This document shows, one piece after another, positions 11,366 through 23,369 of a stretch of 64,000 nt of DNA. The notes below the pieces were generated by a model. That model worked only from the letters and a program-made list of their open reading frames with translations. It ran no database searches and was not told the DNA's origin. Each line of letters opens with the position of its first letter. Positions within the stretch are counted from its first letter, which is position 1. Source of the stretch: Polymyxa betae (taxonomy: Eukaryota > Endomyxa > Phytomyxea > Plasmodiophorida > Plasmodiophoridae); assembly GCA_003693705.1 (NCBI GenBank), contig RBZT01000646.1, positions 31,228 through 95,227 of the forward strand. The letters are read 5' to 3'. The translations under genes were made by a program, and so were the position numbers.

Positions 11366-14148
11366 CTAAAGAGCATTAAGCTGAGAATCCAGAGGTAGGA
11401 AATCTGTCAACAAACCTGCCGGCCGTGAACGGCCGTTTTGCAAGAACAATAATGCATCATCCTCTTCATTCTGCGGGTATTTGTATTTACAAGATAGATC
11501 AAGATGTTCAACGCAATATTCCAGGAATCTGAACAACCACGTTTAACCACTTTTTGACAAAACACATCGCTCGATTACTTGGCCTCGTGTTGTGCATTTT
11601 TCATCATCTGCATGGGATCAATAGATGCAGGACACCTCAGAACAGAAGGAACCAAGACAATGCAAAGGTTAGATGCTGACATCCGATTCTGAGGCGTAGC
11701 ATCAATTACGATAGGAGTAACGCGATTTAGTCAAAATTAACCTCATTTTGGTTAGCTGAAAACTGGCGTATTAAATGAACAACGGCAGCAAAAAGTAGGG
11801 CATTGCTCGGATTAATCTCATCCAGAATGGCTTCTAAAGCCAAAGCAGACGGTGCTTCTGGAGACTTGCCTATGTTCACACATCTCTGATACGAGTTAAG
11901 CAAAACATCAGAGAGGATAAAATGGTAGCTCACTTGATAGAATTTGTCCTCTGGAATTACCGGTGTCGTCAATTCACGCATCCATTTTTTTAATAAAGCA
12001 GCACACGCATGAACAGAAACATCTGAATCCAGGAATAGGTCTCCTGAATCTATCTGAACAAATCTGGCTGTTAGAGACATTTAATATATAGCAAACGAAT
12101 CTAACCTGCCTAGCAAGGTCGACAACGACTGATGACTCTGGAGATACTCTAAATATTCCCTCCGCTCCCAAACCACCTAGCAATATTAATCATCTTATAA
12201 CTGACGATTTCTACTAGGAAAATAACCTGATCTAATCGTGGCGGCTTTGAGGATCGTGAAAATATTAGGCAATGTGTGTTCCGGATAGAAATTCCCCTCG
12301 CGCTGGGAATCCATGATTGATTGGAGCGAAGTCTTGAACATACAGCCTAAATCGACAGTTGAGACAATGGCTGCTAATAGCAGATAGAGAAAAGTTTTTA
12401 CATTGCTGATCGGACATGTTTGTTACCTGGTTAATTCTGTCCAAAGAGACAAACAATTCATATTGGAAGAGATCCAGACGACGAGAGCCTTCAGCATACT
12501 GAGAAGCCTGAGCGAATGTCACACAGTAACAGAGGCAATGTCAAATCACTACAGTATTGATACAGAATCCCTGAATGTCTTTGGACACATCAATCAAGGA
12601 ACAAGATTTCGCTAATTGTTCCGATAAGATGAGATAACGTTTTGACATCGGAATAAAAAGTCGTCCAAATGCTTCTAAATGTCCTCTTATGGAGTTGATC
12701 CTCATTTCTTCTAATGACTGCATTTCTGAGAGAAGGTCCGGAATTTCCCTCGAGGTATAAGAGTGAAGCATATGATTCGACACTTGAATTTCATCAGAAT
12801 ACGAAGCACCTACAGAACAATCTGAGCTCGAGCGTCTGAAGAGCTGCTCAGGCTTACACGTTTTCTGCAAAAGAGCAGAATTTCGTATCTTTGCTTCTTC
12901 TTGTTTTCCTAAGAGATTGGCAGCTCGACTTCCAATTTTATGAAACACTTTCCCGCTTCGGTTGGACAATGGACGTTCTGATGACTCGTCCAGACCCAAC
13001 TCTGGCCCATAAGTGCTTAACATACGCAAACACTCCTGTTGATCGGAATAGTAATCAGATTAGAAGTTTTACAAAGTTGAAGATGGGACCTGCTTTTTCT
13101 TTTCCATAAGTTGCCTCCTATTGTCCATCGCTTGAGTAATATTCTTCTCAGTCTCAATAATTCGCGATAATATTGGCTTAGCGATTTCTTCGAAAGTCTG
13201 AAGAGGTTCCACCACACTTAGTCGAGCTTCACTTGCAAACCAAGTATGGATCTGTGACAATTCTTCGGCTTTGTCAAACAGATCCATAACGGCACCGCCA
13301 CAAGCGACCTGCATTAGCGAAGTCAGAAAGTGGAAGCCGAACCAAAGCATGTCGATCACCATAAAATCAGGTTTCCTCCAGGCTGAAATTTTCTTCTTTT
13401 CGGATTTGACAAGGTTGCCAACCTCGACGGCAAAATCTTGCTGAAGTTGGCAAAGTTTTAGTACAAACTACGATCAGCGTTAGAGCGAATTTCGGATGCA
13501 AGAGTGGCGAATTAACCTGTTTTAATCGATACACTTCAGCCATTCCAGTATCCAGCTGGTCTTTTACTTTGTCGAAAGCATGAGGAAGAGCTTCTGCGAA
13601 ATTCGATGGCTAATTAGCGATTAAAGGACTTCACTGCATTTAGTTAAAAAAACGATACCACGAATTTCGGAATTTCGGGAACAATTACATGTGCAAGCTC
13701 AGACGGTGAGTATCTGCCAGATGACGCGACCTGCTGGGTTGGAAAGCCCTCAAAGTTTGACGATTCAGTCTCTAAAACTGGGCAAGAAATGCGATCTCTA
13801 ATAACATTCAACGATTATGAGCGCTCATGAAGACAGCCTACAAGTTGATGCGAGGCAGCAGAGATTCCTCAAGAATGCTTCCGGTTGAATTCCTGCTTGA
13901 CAAACGCGTCTGCAAAGGTTTCTCGGTGACCTGAATCGCATCTTCACTGGCACGATGTTTCAGAATCTTGGGCGAGTTATCGGCAGGTGTCGCCCGCGCA
14001 ACTCGGTGCCTCACACACGAATGCGAGCATTGGCATTCGGTTGGATTCGTGGCCGACGCTGCGAATCTGGAACACTCTACAGCCCTCCTTAAGACCCAGT
14101 GAAGCTGCGAGGACAGAACTCACCACAGCCGGGCTCGCGACAAGACAT
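11366..14148 (-). CDS. F-BAR plus RhoGAP domain protein
   Basis: Thirteen exons are supported: 14124-14148, 13842-14076, 13659-13797, 13517-13609, 13090-13440, 12553-13035, 12427-12507, 12227-12373 (or 12227-12332), 12106-12176, 11934-12053, 11742-11885, 11579-11688 and 11366-11528. The first exon is 25 nt (MSCREPGC), and a Cys/Arg-rich leader follows. The middle has an F-BAR pattern (FAEALPHAFDKVKDQLDTG, then helices up to RRLDLFQYELFVSLDR). The C-terminus is a RhoGAP domain: GGLGAEGIFRVSP carries the arginine-finger arginine, then LLKKWMRELTTPVIP and NRMSASNLCIVLVPSVLR. The protein would bind curved membrane and switch off a Rho-family GTPase. With the obvious acceptor at 12373/12374 the frame breaks by one base; an acceptor at 12332/12333 restores it but drops the usual FGV-like start of the GAP domain. 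Confidence 0.85.
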
Positions 14149-14427
14149 GACAAATGTTAATGGAAGATGGCGGTTGCGCCCCCTGCCTACTGTCGTTATC
14201 GACTACCCTTCGCTTCATATAACGTCACTGAGTGGAATGGATTCATTCCATAATCCGACTATGTTAGGAGTCGTTTCCACAACGACTTGCATTGACTGAG
14301 CAGACGAACTTTAGAACTGGATTTAGAACTGGATTTGGAAAGTCACATTCAGCGACAAGTTTTTCGTTTATGTCAAACTAAATGCTGTGTGCTATTAGAA
14401 AATCGGTTGGAGAGCTCCTATTTGGAG

Positions 14428-14724
14428 TCAGAATTTCAATAGGATCGTAGCAGTCGAGTTGCATAGATTATTGATAACAATGCGTGTTCGGGAGGCATAG
14501 AATGGTAGCTTACATCTTCTCGATTGGTCTGACGAACCTGTTGTCGAACCGGACGCTGACCTTTGGACGTTAAGTAACAAGCAGTTCTGAGCCGTTATCT
14601 CCACTGATATTTGAGCCATGTGAGACAGGGAGCGCTCTGACTCAGATCGCAACAAGGCGCTCGCCTGTATCATTTGAGGTTCCTTTTCGTTATCTGCGAT
14701 CAGCGACCGTCCATTTATCGGCAT
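14428..14724 (-). CDS. Hypothetical small gene (possibly 5' exon only)
   Basis: The frame starts MPINGRSLIADNEKEPQ and continues with a helical, Ser-rich segment (RSESERSLSHMAQISVEI). A good GT donor (GTAAGC) follows near 14512, so the last third may be intron and a further exon may lie at 14300-14400. I do not recognise the family. The gene sits between the RhoGAP and Tse2-like genes on the same strand. Confidence 0.3.
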   Translation of the reverse strand: MPINGRSLIADNEKEPQMIQASALLRSESERSLSHMAQISVEITAQNCLLLNVQRSASGSTTGSSDQSRRCKLPFYASRTRIVINNLCNSTATILLKF

Positions 14725-14894
14725 TCATTCGCATCAGCATCGACCCGATGATGAATAGATTCCTCGAACTCTTGGTGCTTCGTGAGCTGTCGATATTCCG
14801 CGATGCTTTTTGTTGGGAAAACTACAAAAGTTCCCAGATGGGTAGCTAGGGGTATCAATCGAACAGAGAGGTGCATCCAGCGGGTATGACAGTT

Positions 14895-15344
14895 TTAATT
14901 ATTCTGATCGTTGAGTTCGTCCCATTCGTCTAGGAACTCCTTCACGCTCTGAGATGAGAGCGATTTGAGCAGCTTCGTGGTTTTGTCGTTGAACTCCTCC
15001 AAGCGGATCGGGACCGCAGTCTGCAGCGAGTAGTGATCGGTATGTTCGTGATAGAGGCAAAGATCGTCGGGCAGCTGCATGCCTTCTGGAAATCGATAGA
15101 TTCGCGGCTCGCCCTTGAACGCCGTCAGAATGCCAAGCATGTTTTCACCAGCGGGTCTCAAGCTCATGCCGTTCGGTGTATGGAACACGTCGCCCGTCAT
15201 CGGCAAATACAACCCGTTGTCGTCCAGTTTCAGGTCGAACGACGATCGGCTTTTCAGTCGCTGCGTTTGAAAATCCCGCAGCGACACCGGCAACCGCGCC
15301 TGGATTCGGTACAGCGTGACCGGGACCCTGGTGTAGCGCTTCAT
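14895..15344 (-). CDS. Tse2-like ADP-ribosyltransferase-fold protein (toxin-family domain)
   Basis: Single-exon gene of 149 codons. The N-terminus has VTLYRIQA, then NGLYLPMTGDVFHTPNGMS with SLRPAG, and the C-terminal half reads YRFPEGMQLPDDLCLYHE followed by DHYSLQ. This order matches my memory of the Tse2 family: bacterial type VI secretion effectors of ADP-ribosyltransferase fold, and the fungal proteins grouped with them. No signal peptide, membrane segment or adjacent immunity-like gene is obvious. The local DNA is richer in G+C than the flanks and lacks introns, unlike its neighbours, which would fit horizontal origin. Activity in the host is unknown. The call rests on pattern memory and needs a profile search. 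Confidence 0.55.
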   Translation of the reverse strand: MKRYTRVPVTLYRIQARLPVSLRDFQTQRLKSRSSFDLKLDDNGLYLPMTGDVFHTPNGMSLRPAGENMLGILTAFKGEPRIYRFPEGMQLPDDLCLYHEHTDHYSLQTAVPIRLEEFNDKTTKLLKSLSSQSVKEFLDEWDELNDQNN

Positions 15345-16134
15345 TTCTGCACTGGCTGATCACAATCTGAAATGCGTCAAGGACACCGGTAGCCCTCATC
15401 GCCTACGCAGATGTGAGGCCGTATCCACCTTACCAACTCACACTTTCTTGTATCCCTATCTGAGCACGAGATCAGAATATCATTTAGCTCTAGGCAAATC
15501 CAAACTTGATTAAAAGAGTCCTAGATATCACAGTTTTTATTCCATTTTCAAGCTATCGATGCGAGGAGTCAAATTGTTCGCTCTAATGTTAGAATTGAAC
15601 TAAGAGCCTAATGTCGCTATTGGCGTTCAAAGAAGCCATGTTGGCTTACCGTGCATCTGCTGCTTTGCTGATGCAGAAACAGCGATCGAATCGAGCATGT
15701 CGTTACAGCATCATTAAAAGCCAATGCAGATCTGCAAAACTGCTCAGGGCAATGAAGTTATGTAAATACGAGCGTCCATTGAAGAGTAGACGCGTACGAT
15801 TCGCCAGGCTCTCTTTGGCAATGTGGTGTTCAATCAAGCAGCCGCCACGAGCGCCATCATTCTTCTGACTCGTGCTTTCGACATGATGCAACCAGTGCCT
15901 GGATGGAACGCATCAAGGCGAGGCTTCGTTGGCCAGCTAGGATAACTACTTTCGTAACATTTGACGTCGTGTGCCCAATTATGGTCCAAACTCAAGCTTC
16001 GATTGTGTGCCAGCCATGGGAACTGGGGTAATCGTAACAATCCAGTTTTTGAAGCTGAACAGAATTTCGTATAGTTTATAAAAGCATACATTGAGATTAA
16101 GGACATTGGTATGATTTCTGTTGAGGAGCAGGAT
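15345..16134. other. Intergenic region, no convincing gene
   Basis: A basic 85-codon frame on the plus strand (15611-15868) and overlapping minus-strand frames are the only candidates. None has family features, and the basic one looks like composition. This region should hold the promoter of the Tse2-like gene and the 3' end of the SPRY gene. Confidence 0.35.
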
Positions 16135-18993
16135 TTATCTATACAGGAACAGCCGTTCAATGTTAGATTGCAACGTTTCAACTGAAGCGTCAATAATGAC
16201 AGAAGCGTTTTTGGCAGTCAAAGAAACAGCTGGATAAACAGGACCGGAGAGTTGGATGAAAGCAATCCCTTGGCTAGTGCCGTTTTTGAAAAACTCTAAT
16301 GTCAAGTTGTCGAAATCCATTAATACTCCTATTCTATCGCCTTTGCCATATTTGGTCCCGTAGCTAGTGGTTCGACCTATAGACAATTGAGAATGACGAG
16401 TGAAATCGGTTTAGATGAATGAGAACCTGAATCAAAGCCTTTGCCTCCAGTTCCAGCAAAATAGCCCCATGAAGCTTGTGCTCCTATCCAAAGCTTCTGA
16501 TGACTGAAATCGTACGTTTTCGGAATAACACCAACACAGATCTTCCAACTATTCGTTGTAGAAGGGCATTCCTGTGAGCGGATCAATTCTGAAACCTAAA
16601 GGATGCTGTTCCCAAAACCTCAATAAACACTTCAAAATATCTTCTGCCAGTGGAATATGGAAGCAAACCACCACAAGCCCGCCATTTGTCTTTGGAACCA
16701 AGATTTTTGACACGAAGGCACTGATTTTCCAAAACGAGATCGGAACTCAACTAAAAAATGTCAAGATAATGAATACTTGAACGTCGATACGCCAACCTTA
16801 GCTCGATCCCAAACGTTAGAGAAATTCTGAATGACTCTTTGTAGAGTTAATTCTCTTTCTTGCGACTCTTTTAAGTATTTATGAACGAGGTCTGGTTCAG
16901 CTTCGCGAATCGTCACGCAGCTTCCCTAAATACAATTAAACCAAATAATAAGCTTCAGGCTCATTACAGTAGCAGTCATCGAGACGGCAGGGTGAACAGG
17001 TCCCTCTAGATTTCTGAATGCTACGCCTTGCGAGACTCCGTTTTTGAAAAATTCGACGGTTTTAGCATCAAAGCTGCAATACAATTGAACATTAAGGTAA
17101 TTCATGCGGGTCAAGTGATCGACTTACTCTAGAAGAATACCAATGACATCACCATGCCCGAATTGATCGCCATATGGAGCGCTTTGTCCTGAATTGTTCG
17201 CTTTGCCTCCAGTACCGGCAATGTAAGCCCACGAGTCTGGTTTCAATGATCAATCGAATAACCCTCAAGAAGGCGATTCAACCTTGTGCTCCTACCCAGG
17301 CCCGGGCATGCGTGCATGAAAACGCAGCCGGAACGACGCCCACACAAAATCGCCAAGAATTCGTGCTTTTGGCGTCATTTTCAATCATGATTTCAACAAA
17401 TTTCTTTCCCGAAGAATAGGAAACCAATGCCCTGTCGAAATTGTGATATCGCATTAGTTTGAGACTACAAATTTACCTGCATGTACGCCATTTGTCTCCA
17501 GACCCTTCATTGACAGCGCGCACGAGATTATCGTCTGGGTAATAGATTGCCTAAGTTTACGTATCAATAACTTCTGAAGCCATCTTGTGAAGTCGAACAT
17601 AGTCTTTAGAGGCCGAAAAAGCGGCATCCCATGCATTTGAATTGGAGCTCTGGAGCTGAGTGGCAAGCTGCGATTGAACCTCAGGGATTGTCATATTCGC
17701 CCAACGCAGCTTTCGTTGGTTCTCCATGGCGTAGAATCTGAGCAACGATCTCAATATGCTTATAAAAAAGGTGAAAAAGCAATGCTACTTTTGCATTATC
17801 GAAGCCATCTTTGCAGGCATATCATCGACGATTCGAACTTCTGAATCCTGAGAATCCTCAATTTGAAGAGAATGTGCTTCCGAATGGCATAAGTTACTTT
17901 TGCCGTTAATGAAACCGCTAGATGAACGGGCCCAACCAAGTTATCAAACGCCACACCTTGAGAGGCACCGTTTTTGAAGAACTCGATTGTACCAGCAGTG
18001 AAATCGAGGGAAACCCCAATAACATCACCTTCGCCTATTCAAAATTGGATTCAGAACTAATCGTCGTTCGCCGGTAATAAGCACATGCCCCATTCAGCTC
18101 CGTAATCTAAGGATTTTCCGGAATCGTGGCATTTTCCTCCAGTACCAGAGACATAGGCCCATGATTTCTGACTTCCAACCCAGCGTCGGTCAGCGTTGAT
18201 TTTAAAACCAATAGGGACAACGCCGAGGCAAATTTTCCATGTGTTTGACGTTTCAGGCAGCTTGACGACCTTAACCGCTGTAAAATATTGGCCCCTAGCG
18301 GGCACTGGATGTAATGTATGAACAGTGCACCACTGGTCTAGCGATCCTGTGAACCATGAGCGATAGCAACAATCATACTCAGTCAGAAAAACGAACCTTT
18401 ATTCCTGGCTGTGAGTCCGTCAAGTTCCAATGGCACATCGATATGAGGAGAATTTTGCTCCAGCATCCAGCAGCGTCCCAATGCTGATAACTCTGCTATT
18501 CTAGCGAGTCGTGCCTCTTCTTTCAGTCTCGCCTAAGAATGTGTTACATTAACAATCACAAAGTGACGACATCAAACCTCTTCTTCCCGCTTTTTCTGTT
18601 CTTCTTCTTCAGCAAGTCGTTGCGCTTCACGTTTGGCGCGACTAACTTCCGTTTCTATTCAACTTTACATTACGAGACCAGCGAGACGTAAAGACGGAAG
18701 GACAAACAACAGAAAGACCGAAAACCGAAAACTTGTACTATACACGAACCAATTGCTTTGAGAGTGACCTGCGAACTTGATTTTTTGTCCAACGCTTCCT
18801 TGAAGATATTGTCGTCCAGCGGTTCCCCTGTCGACTTGCGGAGTTCGAATTCATGGATCGTGAAAGCATGCCACAAATGATATCTCGTAGTGACCTCAGC
18901 CAGAAGGTTATCTACTCGGACTGGATCCTTCAGCTGAATTGTGAGCTGGTCCTGGACCAGGTCAGTATCAACTGCCACCTGAACCCTAACCAT
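16135..18993 (-). CDS. Triple-SPRY domain protein
   Basis: A multi-exon gene on the minus strand. The N-terminus (18993 downward, MVRVQVAVDTDLVQDQ) looks like a compact ubiquitin-like or other beta-grasp segment of about 80 residues. Then comes a charged coiled coil (KREAQRLAEEEEQKKREEE). Three SPRY domains follow, near 18330-17880, 17480-16930 and 16700-16180. Each repeats the same blocks: W+(I/F)C(L/V)GVVP, GSWAYxxGTGGK...SG, a GDxIGVxxDF block, and the (L/V)EFFKNGxSQGxAF block that is the SPRY hallmark, then GPV(Y/H)PAVS(L/M)TA. SPRY domains bind peptides or RNA and often confer target choice. No RING, SOCS box or membrane segment was seen, so the role is open. Exact exon joins between domains were not all solved. 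Confidence 0.75.
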
Positions 18994-19213
18994 GACGAAG
19001 GATTTGGCTATCAAAGTGCAGTCAAGCAAAGAACTGCTCGACTGCAACCTCAACGTAAAGGCTGCGCCTCTTAGTCGAAGCTTCCCTTTCAAGTCCAGAA
19101 CGGAACCGCATCATAATCACTCTCGTGTTCTTGCTGACAAAGCTACATGCCTATCTACATACATGTATAAGCAAACCACCTCGTCAATATCGTTCTATGG
19201 ATGCCATCATCCC

Positions 19214-20252
19214 TTATTTATCTAAGAGATGGGAGAAAGTGGGACAGGCGCGAGCGACAGGGATGCGTTCTTCATGAGGAATATCTGCAAATTCCCATTC
19301 ACCATCGACATTACAACGCCGGGTTCGGCGCCAGACTGTCAGTGAATCCGAGCTGGTCGGGAACGACGGCAATGGGACCGAGAGTAGGAGATGAAATTTT
19401 GAGGCGAGTTCTAACTGTGCTTCAATGCCTATGGACTTCCCGCCTGGGTTCGATAACACTGTCTGTCCAAACCACTCTCCAACCAATATTACCTAAATGT
19501 CGATTCAATTTGCAATCCAGATGGATCTGAAGTCTCACAGTGTCACCGCAATATTTTTCTAGACATTCAGCAGCAAGAGAAAAATCTTCGCTTTCTTCAA
19601 AGTCATCAGGATAGCATAAGAACAGAGCTCGGTTTGAATGCTTTGAAAGGTGCTCGCTTCCTAAAGCAGAAAATTAGTTGTACAGGTATTACAGAGAGGA
19701 AAAGAGGCATCCCTCCTTGAACAATTCGAGTCCAGGCGTCTACAGGTTTTGGCAAGTGCTTATCGTAAGCAATGATATCCACGCCCATTTCTCGCAGAAG
19801 CCGACACCAATATCCTGACCACGATATCGTTTAGAATATGCTGGAAATATATTCCTGAATGGAGGAATACCTTTTCCACAACCAATTTCAATTATAGGCG
19901 AAAATTCTTTGATAATATGGAGTGCACGAGAATCTGGAATAGCCCAAGCAAATCGATCGAGGGCATCCAATGGTAAGGAAGAAAACAGTTTTTCCCGTTC
20001 TTCATCAGATACATCTTCAGCGAATATTCGACGCTCAAGATTTTGTTGTTCTGACTTCCGCTTCCACTCTTGGAGTAAGTCCAGAAACGGATTTGGACTG
20101 CTCAGAGTTCTGAATTTACTATTGGAGACAGATTTCGCTCGCGCTTTTTTGGACTTTCTTTGTGTCGAAATCAACGATTGCTGCTGTATTCTTCGTTTTT
20201 TCGCTCGAAGACCGTCCAGTTTAGAACGAAGAGTATTGGTAAGGTCATCCAT
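19214..20252 (-). CDS. SAM-methyltransferase-like protein (protist/fungal family)
   Basis: At least three exons; the last intron is 19493-19538 (46 nt) and joins KYCGDT to VILVGEWFGQT in frame. The N-terminal 90 residues are basic and low-complexity (LRAKKRRIQQQ, KKARAK). The core reads IIEIGCGKGYWCRLL, a class I SAM-binding motif I, then GVDIIAYDKHLPKPVDAWTR, RALFLCYPDDFE and VILVGEWFGQT, ending DSLTVWRRT. The block EIG.G.GYW, CYPDD, VGEW, D.L.VW.R is a pattern I have seen in uncharacterised eukaryotic proteins annotated as methyltransferase-like. The substrate is unknown. One join (near 19660-19700) is unresolved. Confidence 0.6.
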
Positions 20253-20419
20253 TATGGATTGATCACAAGTCCGAGAGTTTTGCAAAAAATTGAAATGCGG
20301 GATTTATTGGAAATCCGATTTGCAGAACCCTGCACATATTATGATATCCTAAGTAATTACAATACAGTATTCTTGTTCGAGTCTAGTGGCAGTCTGTGGA
20401 ACTATCAAAGTTAAAGGTC

Positions 20420-23292
20420 TTAACAAATAGACTGTACAGAAGGCCGGTGCTGCGATTTGTTACACGGAGATGGCCCAAGTGATTTTCTAGAAATCGATGA
20501 CCTTGAAACATTGTTGACATGCCGCATCACCCAAGCATAAATTTCTTTTTCAGAAGGATGAATCGACATCTGAACCGCAGGGCCTTCCGTAGAAGATCTC
20601 ATGCTAAATTTGAAGTTGGATCCAAGACGCCCATGTCGAGACCCATGCCTCTTGTAAGTCGCCCGCTTAGGGACGAATCGTGCGAAACCCCAAATTGTTG
20701 TCAGCATGATTCGCTGGATCCAGAGCAGAAGTGTAATCGGAAACCTGCCAAAAATGTAGTGTTCTTAATTGGGTACCACAATTCCTCAGGAAAATGATTA
20801 CCAGATTGCGATAAAGAAGATGAAAAAAGAAACTTGTTCCCGGATGATCACAGAATCGCTAATTGGTTTTTTCAAGGAATTGCACACACTGCATAATTCT
20901 ATTTCTTGCAGCGGCAGGGATTCCAGCAACGATGTATTACAGGCTAAAATAATCAACAACTATTCAAATTAAGTGAATGTTTCAGTCACCTTCCAGATGA
21001 AGCATCCACGACGTAAGCACATCCAAAATCTGAAACCGATTCCTTCGAGGGTTTTGTGAATAGCAATATGCACAGACCCAGCCATCTGCAGAAGAAACCA
21101 TCATCCTTTTGATTGCGCTCCAAGCTAAGATGGGCAATGCTAGTATGGATATAAGCAAGTTTGCAGGTGCAGGTAGTACACAATTTTCTGAATGCTAAAA
21201 TCAATATCGTAAAAAACATGACGGAATCGTCGGACCAGCATGTGTTTCGACAATTAAATGAGCGAATCCAAACCCGTACTCAAGCTCTGAATGATCACGA
21301 ACCCTCCTATATGTGCTGTTCTAAAATGGAAATAAGAGTCTTCGAAGTTAGCGCTCATCCCTCAATACCAAAATGGCTACGATCATGGTCTAAATAACAG
21401 TCAGCAGTTGGACACAAAGCAGCTTTAAAAGGGACTAGACTTTTAGCAAAATCAAGGTGGATATGAGAAGAAACAAACCCAGTAAGGTTTTGGCCACGAC
21501 CCGCTTCCCAGAAGTTAAGTCTGTAAAGTCGCTGAATGAATACTGGGACAATGCAGCTTGATACAGCGTGAACCAGGCTCCAAATACAGTTCGATAGGAT
21601 TCCACAGTATCACCGACTGCACAAATCTATTGAATGCAAAGAAACATTACTTGTCTTGATACTGACCAACATAAGTTAGGGCAATTCCAAATCCCATACA
21701 GAAAACGGCAAGGAAGAGACTGCAATGAGCAATATATGCAGTCAGCAGCGGCAACGTTCGATTTAAGACGCCAACAGTTGGTAGCACCGTAAACTGGCGC
21801 GTCAGCTTCAACCAAAGCAAGATTATGAAGAGAGATTCGCTGCCCCAGAGCACAACTTGAGTGCCTTTCAGGTTAGTCTTATCGAATGTTCCGCTAGATC
21901 CCAAGAGTCGCACAAATGCTTTGAGCAGCATTGCAGCCCATAGACATAAGCTCTGGAAAAATCATTAAGTTAATGCTATGACAGTGGCAAACATGGCTTC
22001 ATTACAACACAGCTCCATCCGGAACGGCGATACCGCTCGAATGTAATTCGATGGACCTCAGCTATTTCTACTGAAATGTACCCGATTCCAAGAATCCAAA
22101 CCGCCATTTCGTGATTGGCAATTGCGTTTTGGATACCAACCCGTGCTAGTGCCGAGTAAGATGATAACATAACATATGCCCAAAGAAATATAATATGAAG
22201 CTGGAACTGGAACCAAGTTTTAGTATCTTTGCTAACACTTATCTCAAGCTTATTACCTTCACTCGGTTGGTTTCAAGAAACCTAAAGACCATATCAGGTT
22301 TTGCTATTTAGCCAACGTGCTGCATACTGTTTCGGATGTCGCTGTAGCAGAACGTCCAGTCGGTAATGAACAGGAACGTAGCCAGGGGCAGAGAAAGTCT
22401 GAATATTCACCATTAGTCCAAACAAATCATAAACAATCTGCTACAAGAATTTGAACAAAAAAACATTTGACAATCCCCTAATTACGAGAACCAGGAACGC
22501 TTCGAAACTGGGAAACTAATACCGGTTGCTTTAAGTATCTCGGTACTGCCCAGATGTTGAACAGAATTCGGGACACTAATGGATCGGCAATAAATTCCAT
22601 ATTGTTGGTCGCCAGAGCCAGTTCAAGAGCAGATCCCCCTAGAGCCGGATCCCTAACTTGTAAGGCCAATGCTGCTACATGCTCACTTCCGATATTCTTC
22701 AGCAACTCAGTTGACAGTTTCGTACAGAAGTTGGTCTCTGCTATCAGCAGCCCATATCTTCCCACCTGTTTGAATAATCAAACAACAGTGAAGTTTAGAG
22801 GCAGAACAGTACATGTTTCTTTGCTAGTTTGTAACAGCATGATCCTAGCACGATGGCAGTTGCGATAGGAGCTTTGGAAGTCAGCACGATGTGATTCGTC
22901 AGCATCCGAAGTCGTTCTGGCGTGAAAGTTATATGCGAGGCGAAAATGTTATACGCTTTGATCTTCTCCAAAACATCTAGCGTGTTAACAATTTTCAACA
23001 GGATCTCGTACGTGGCGTCCGTCGGAGTCGTCATGAAGCAGACCCAGGCGAGATCGAGCAGATAGAACTGGGTCTCGACAATGGTGATAGGCGCATTGAA
23101 GTCCACTCCATGCTTAGAAAATTCCTCTATGTCACCGTTGACAATGGCTCGTAGCAAATCGACGTTTGCACCGTCGGCGCAATAGTCTTTTAAAAAGGGG
23201 GACCTTGGTGACAGCAGTGTGTCTTTAATCCATTCGTAAAGAGGCTGGTGTTTGGGCCGCGTCTTCAGTTGGTATACGGATGAACGAGACAT
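20420..23292 (-). CDS. TRP-like cation channel with C-terminal CxxC..CxxC module (paralog A)
   Basis: Long multi-exon gene. The N-terminal half is helical (MSRSSVYQLKTRPKHQP, then KLSTELLKNIGSEHVAALAL and ALELALATNNMEFI), resembling the repeat-rich cytosolic half of TRPM-like channels. Membrane segments include AVWILGIGYISVEIAEV and ESLFIILLWLKLTRQF. The pore region reads GIALTYICAVGDTVESY after removing a 44-nt intron and continues AWFTLYQAALSQYSF. The S6/TRP-box equivalent ends MIVAILNSTYRRVRDHSE. Then come LPAPANLLISILALPIL, a four-cysteine module (WVCAYC, then ELCSVC) and one more hydrophobic helix (FIAIWFPITLLLWI) before the end. It aligns block by block with the divergent gene at 23370. 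It is probably a non-selective or calcium channel; gating and location are unknown. Confidence 0.72.
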
Positions 23293-23369
23293 TGGGTCAT
23301 GACGGGCCCTGGGCCAGGGGCGGTCTCCTGATCGGGATGGCGATGACAGGCAGGCAGTCACATTTTTAA
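23293..23369. promoter_or_regulatory. 77-bp bidirectional promoter between TRP-like paralogs
   Basis: The two head-to-head channel genes leave only 77 bp between their chosen start codons, so transcription must start within this stretch or inside the opposite gene's 5' end. The sequence is GC-rich and contains no clear TATA box. If either start codon is misplaced, the gap changes. Confidence 0.45.

Noticed and set aside
11216..11398. 60-codon helical ORF upstream of the zinc transporter
   Set aside because: Overlaps the RhoGAP 3' coding end on the opposite strand and lacks motif, promoter or splice support.
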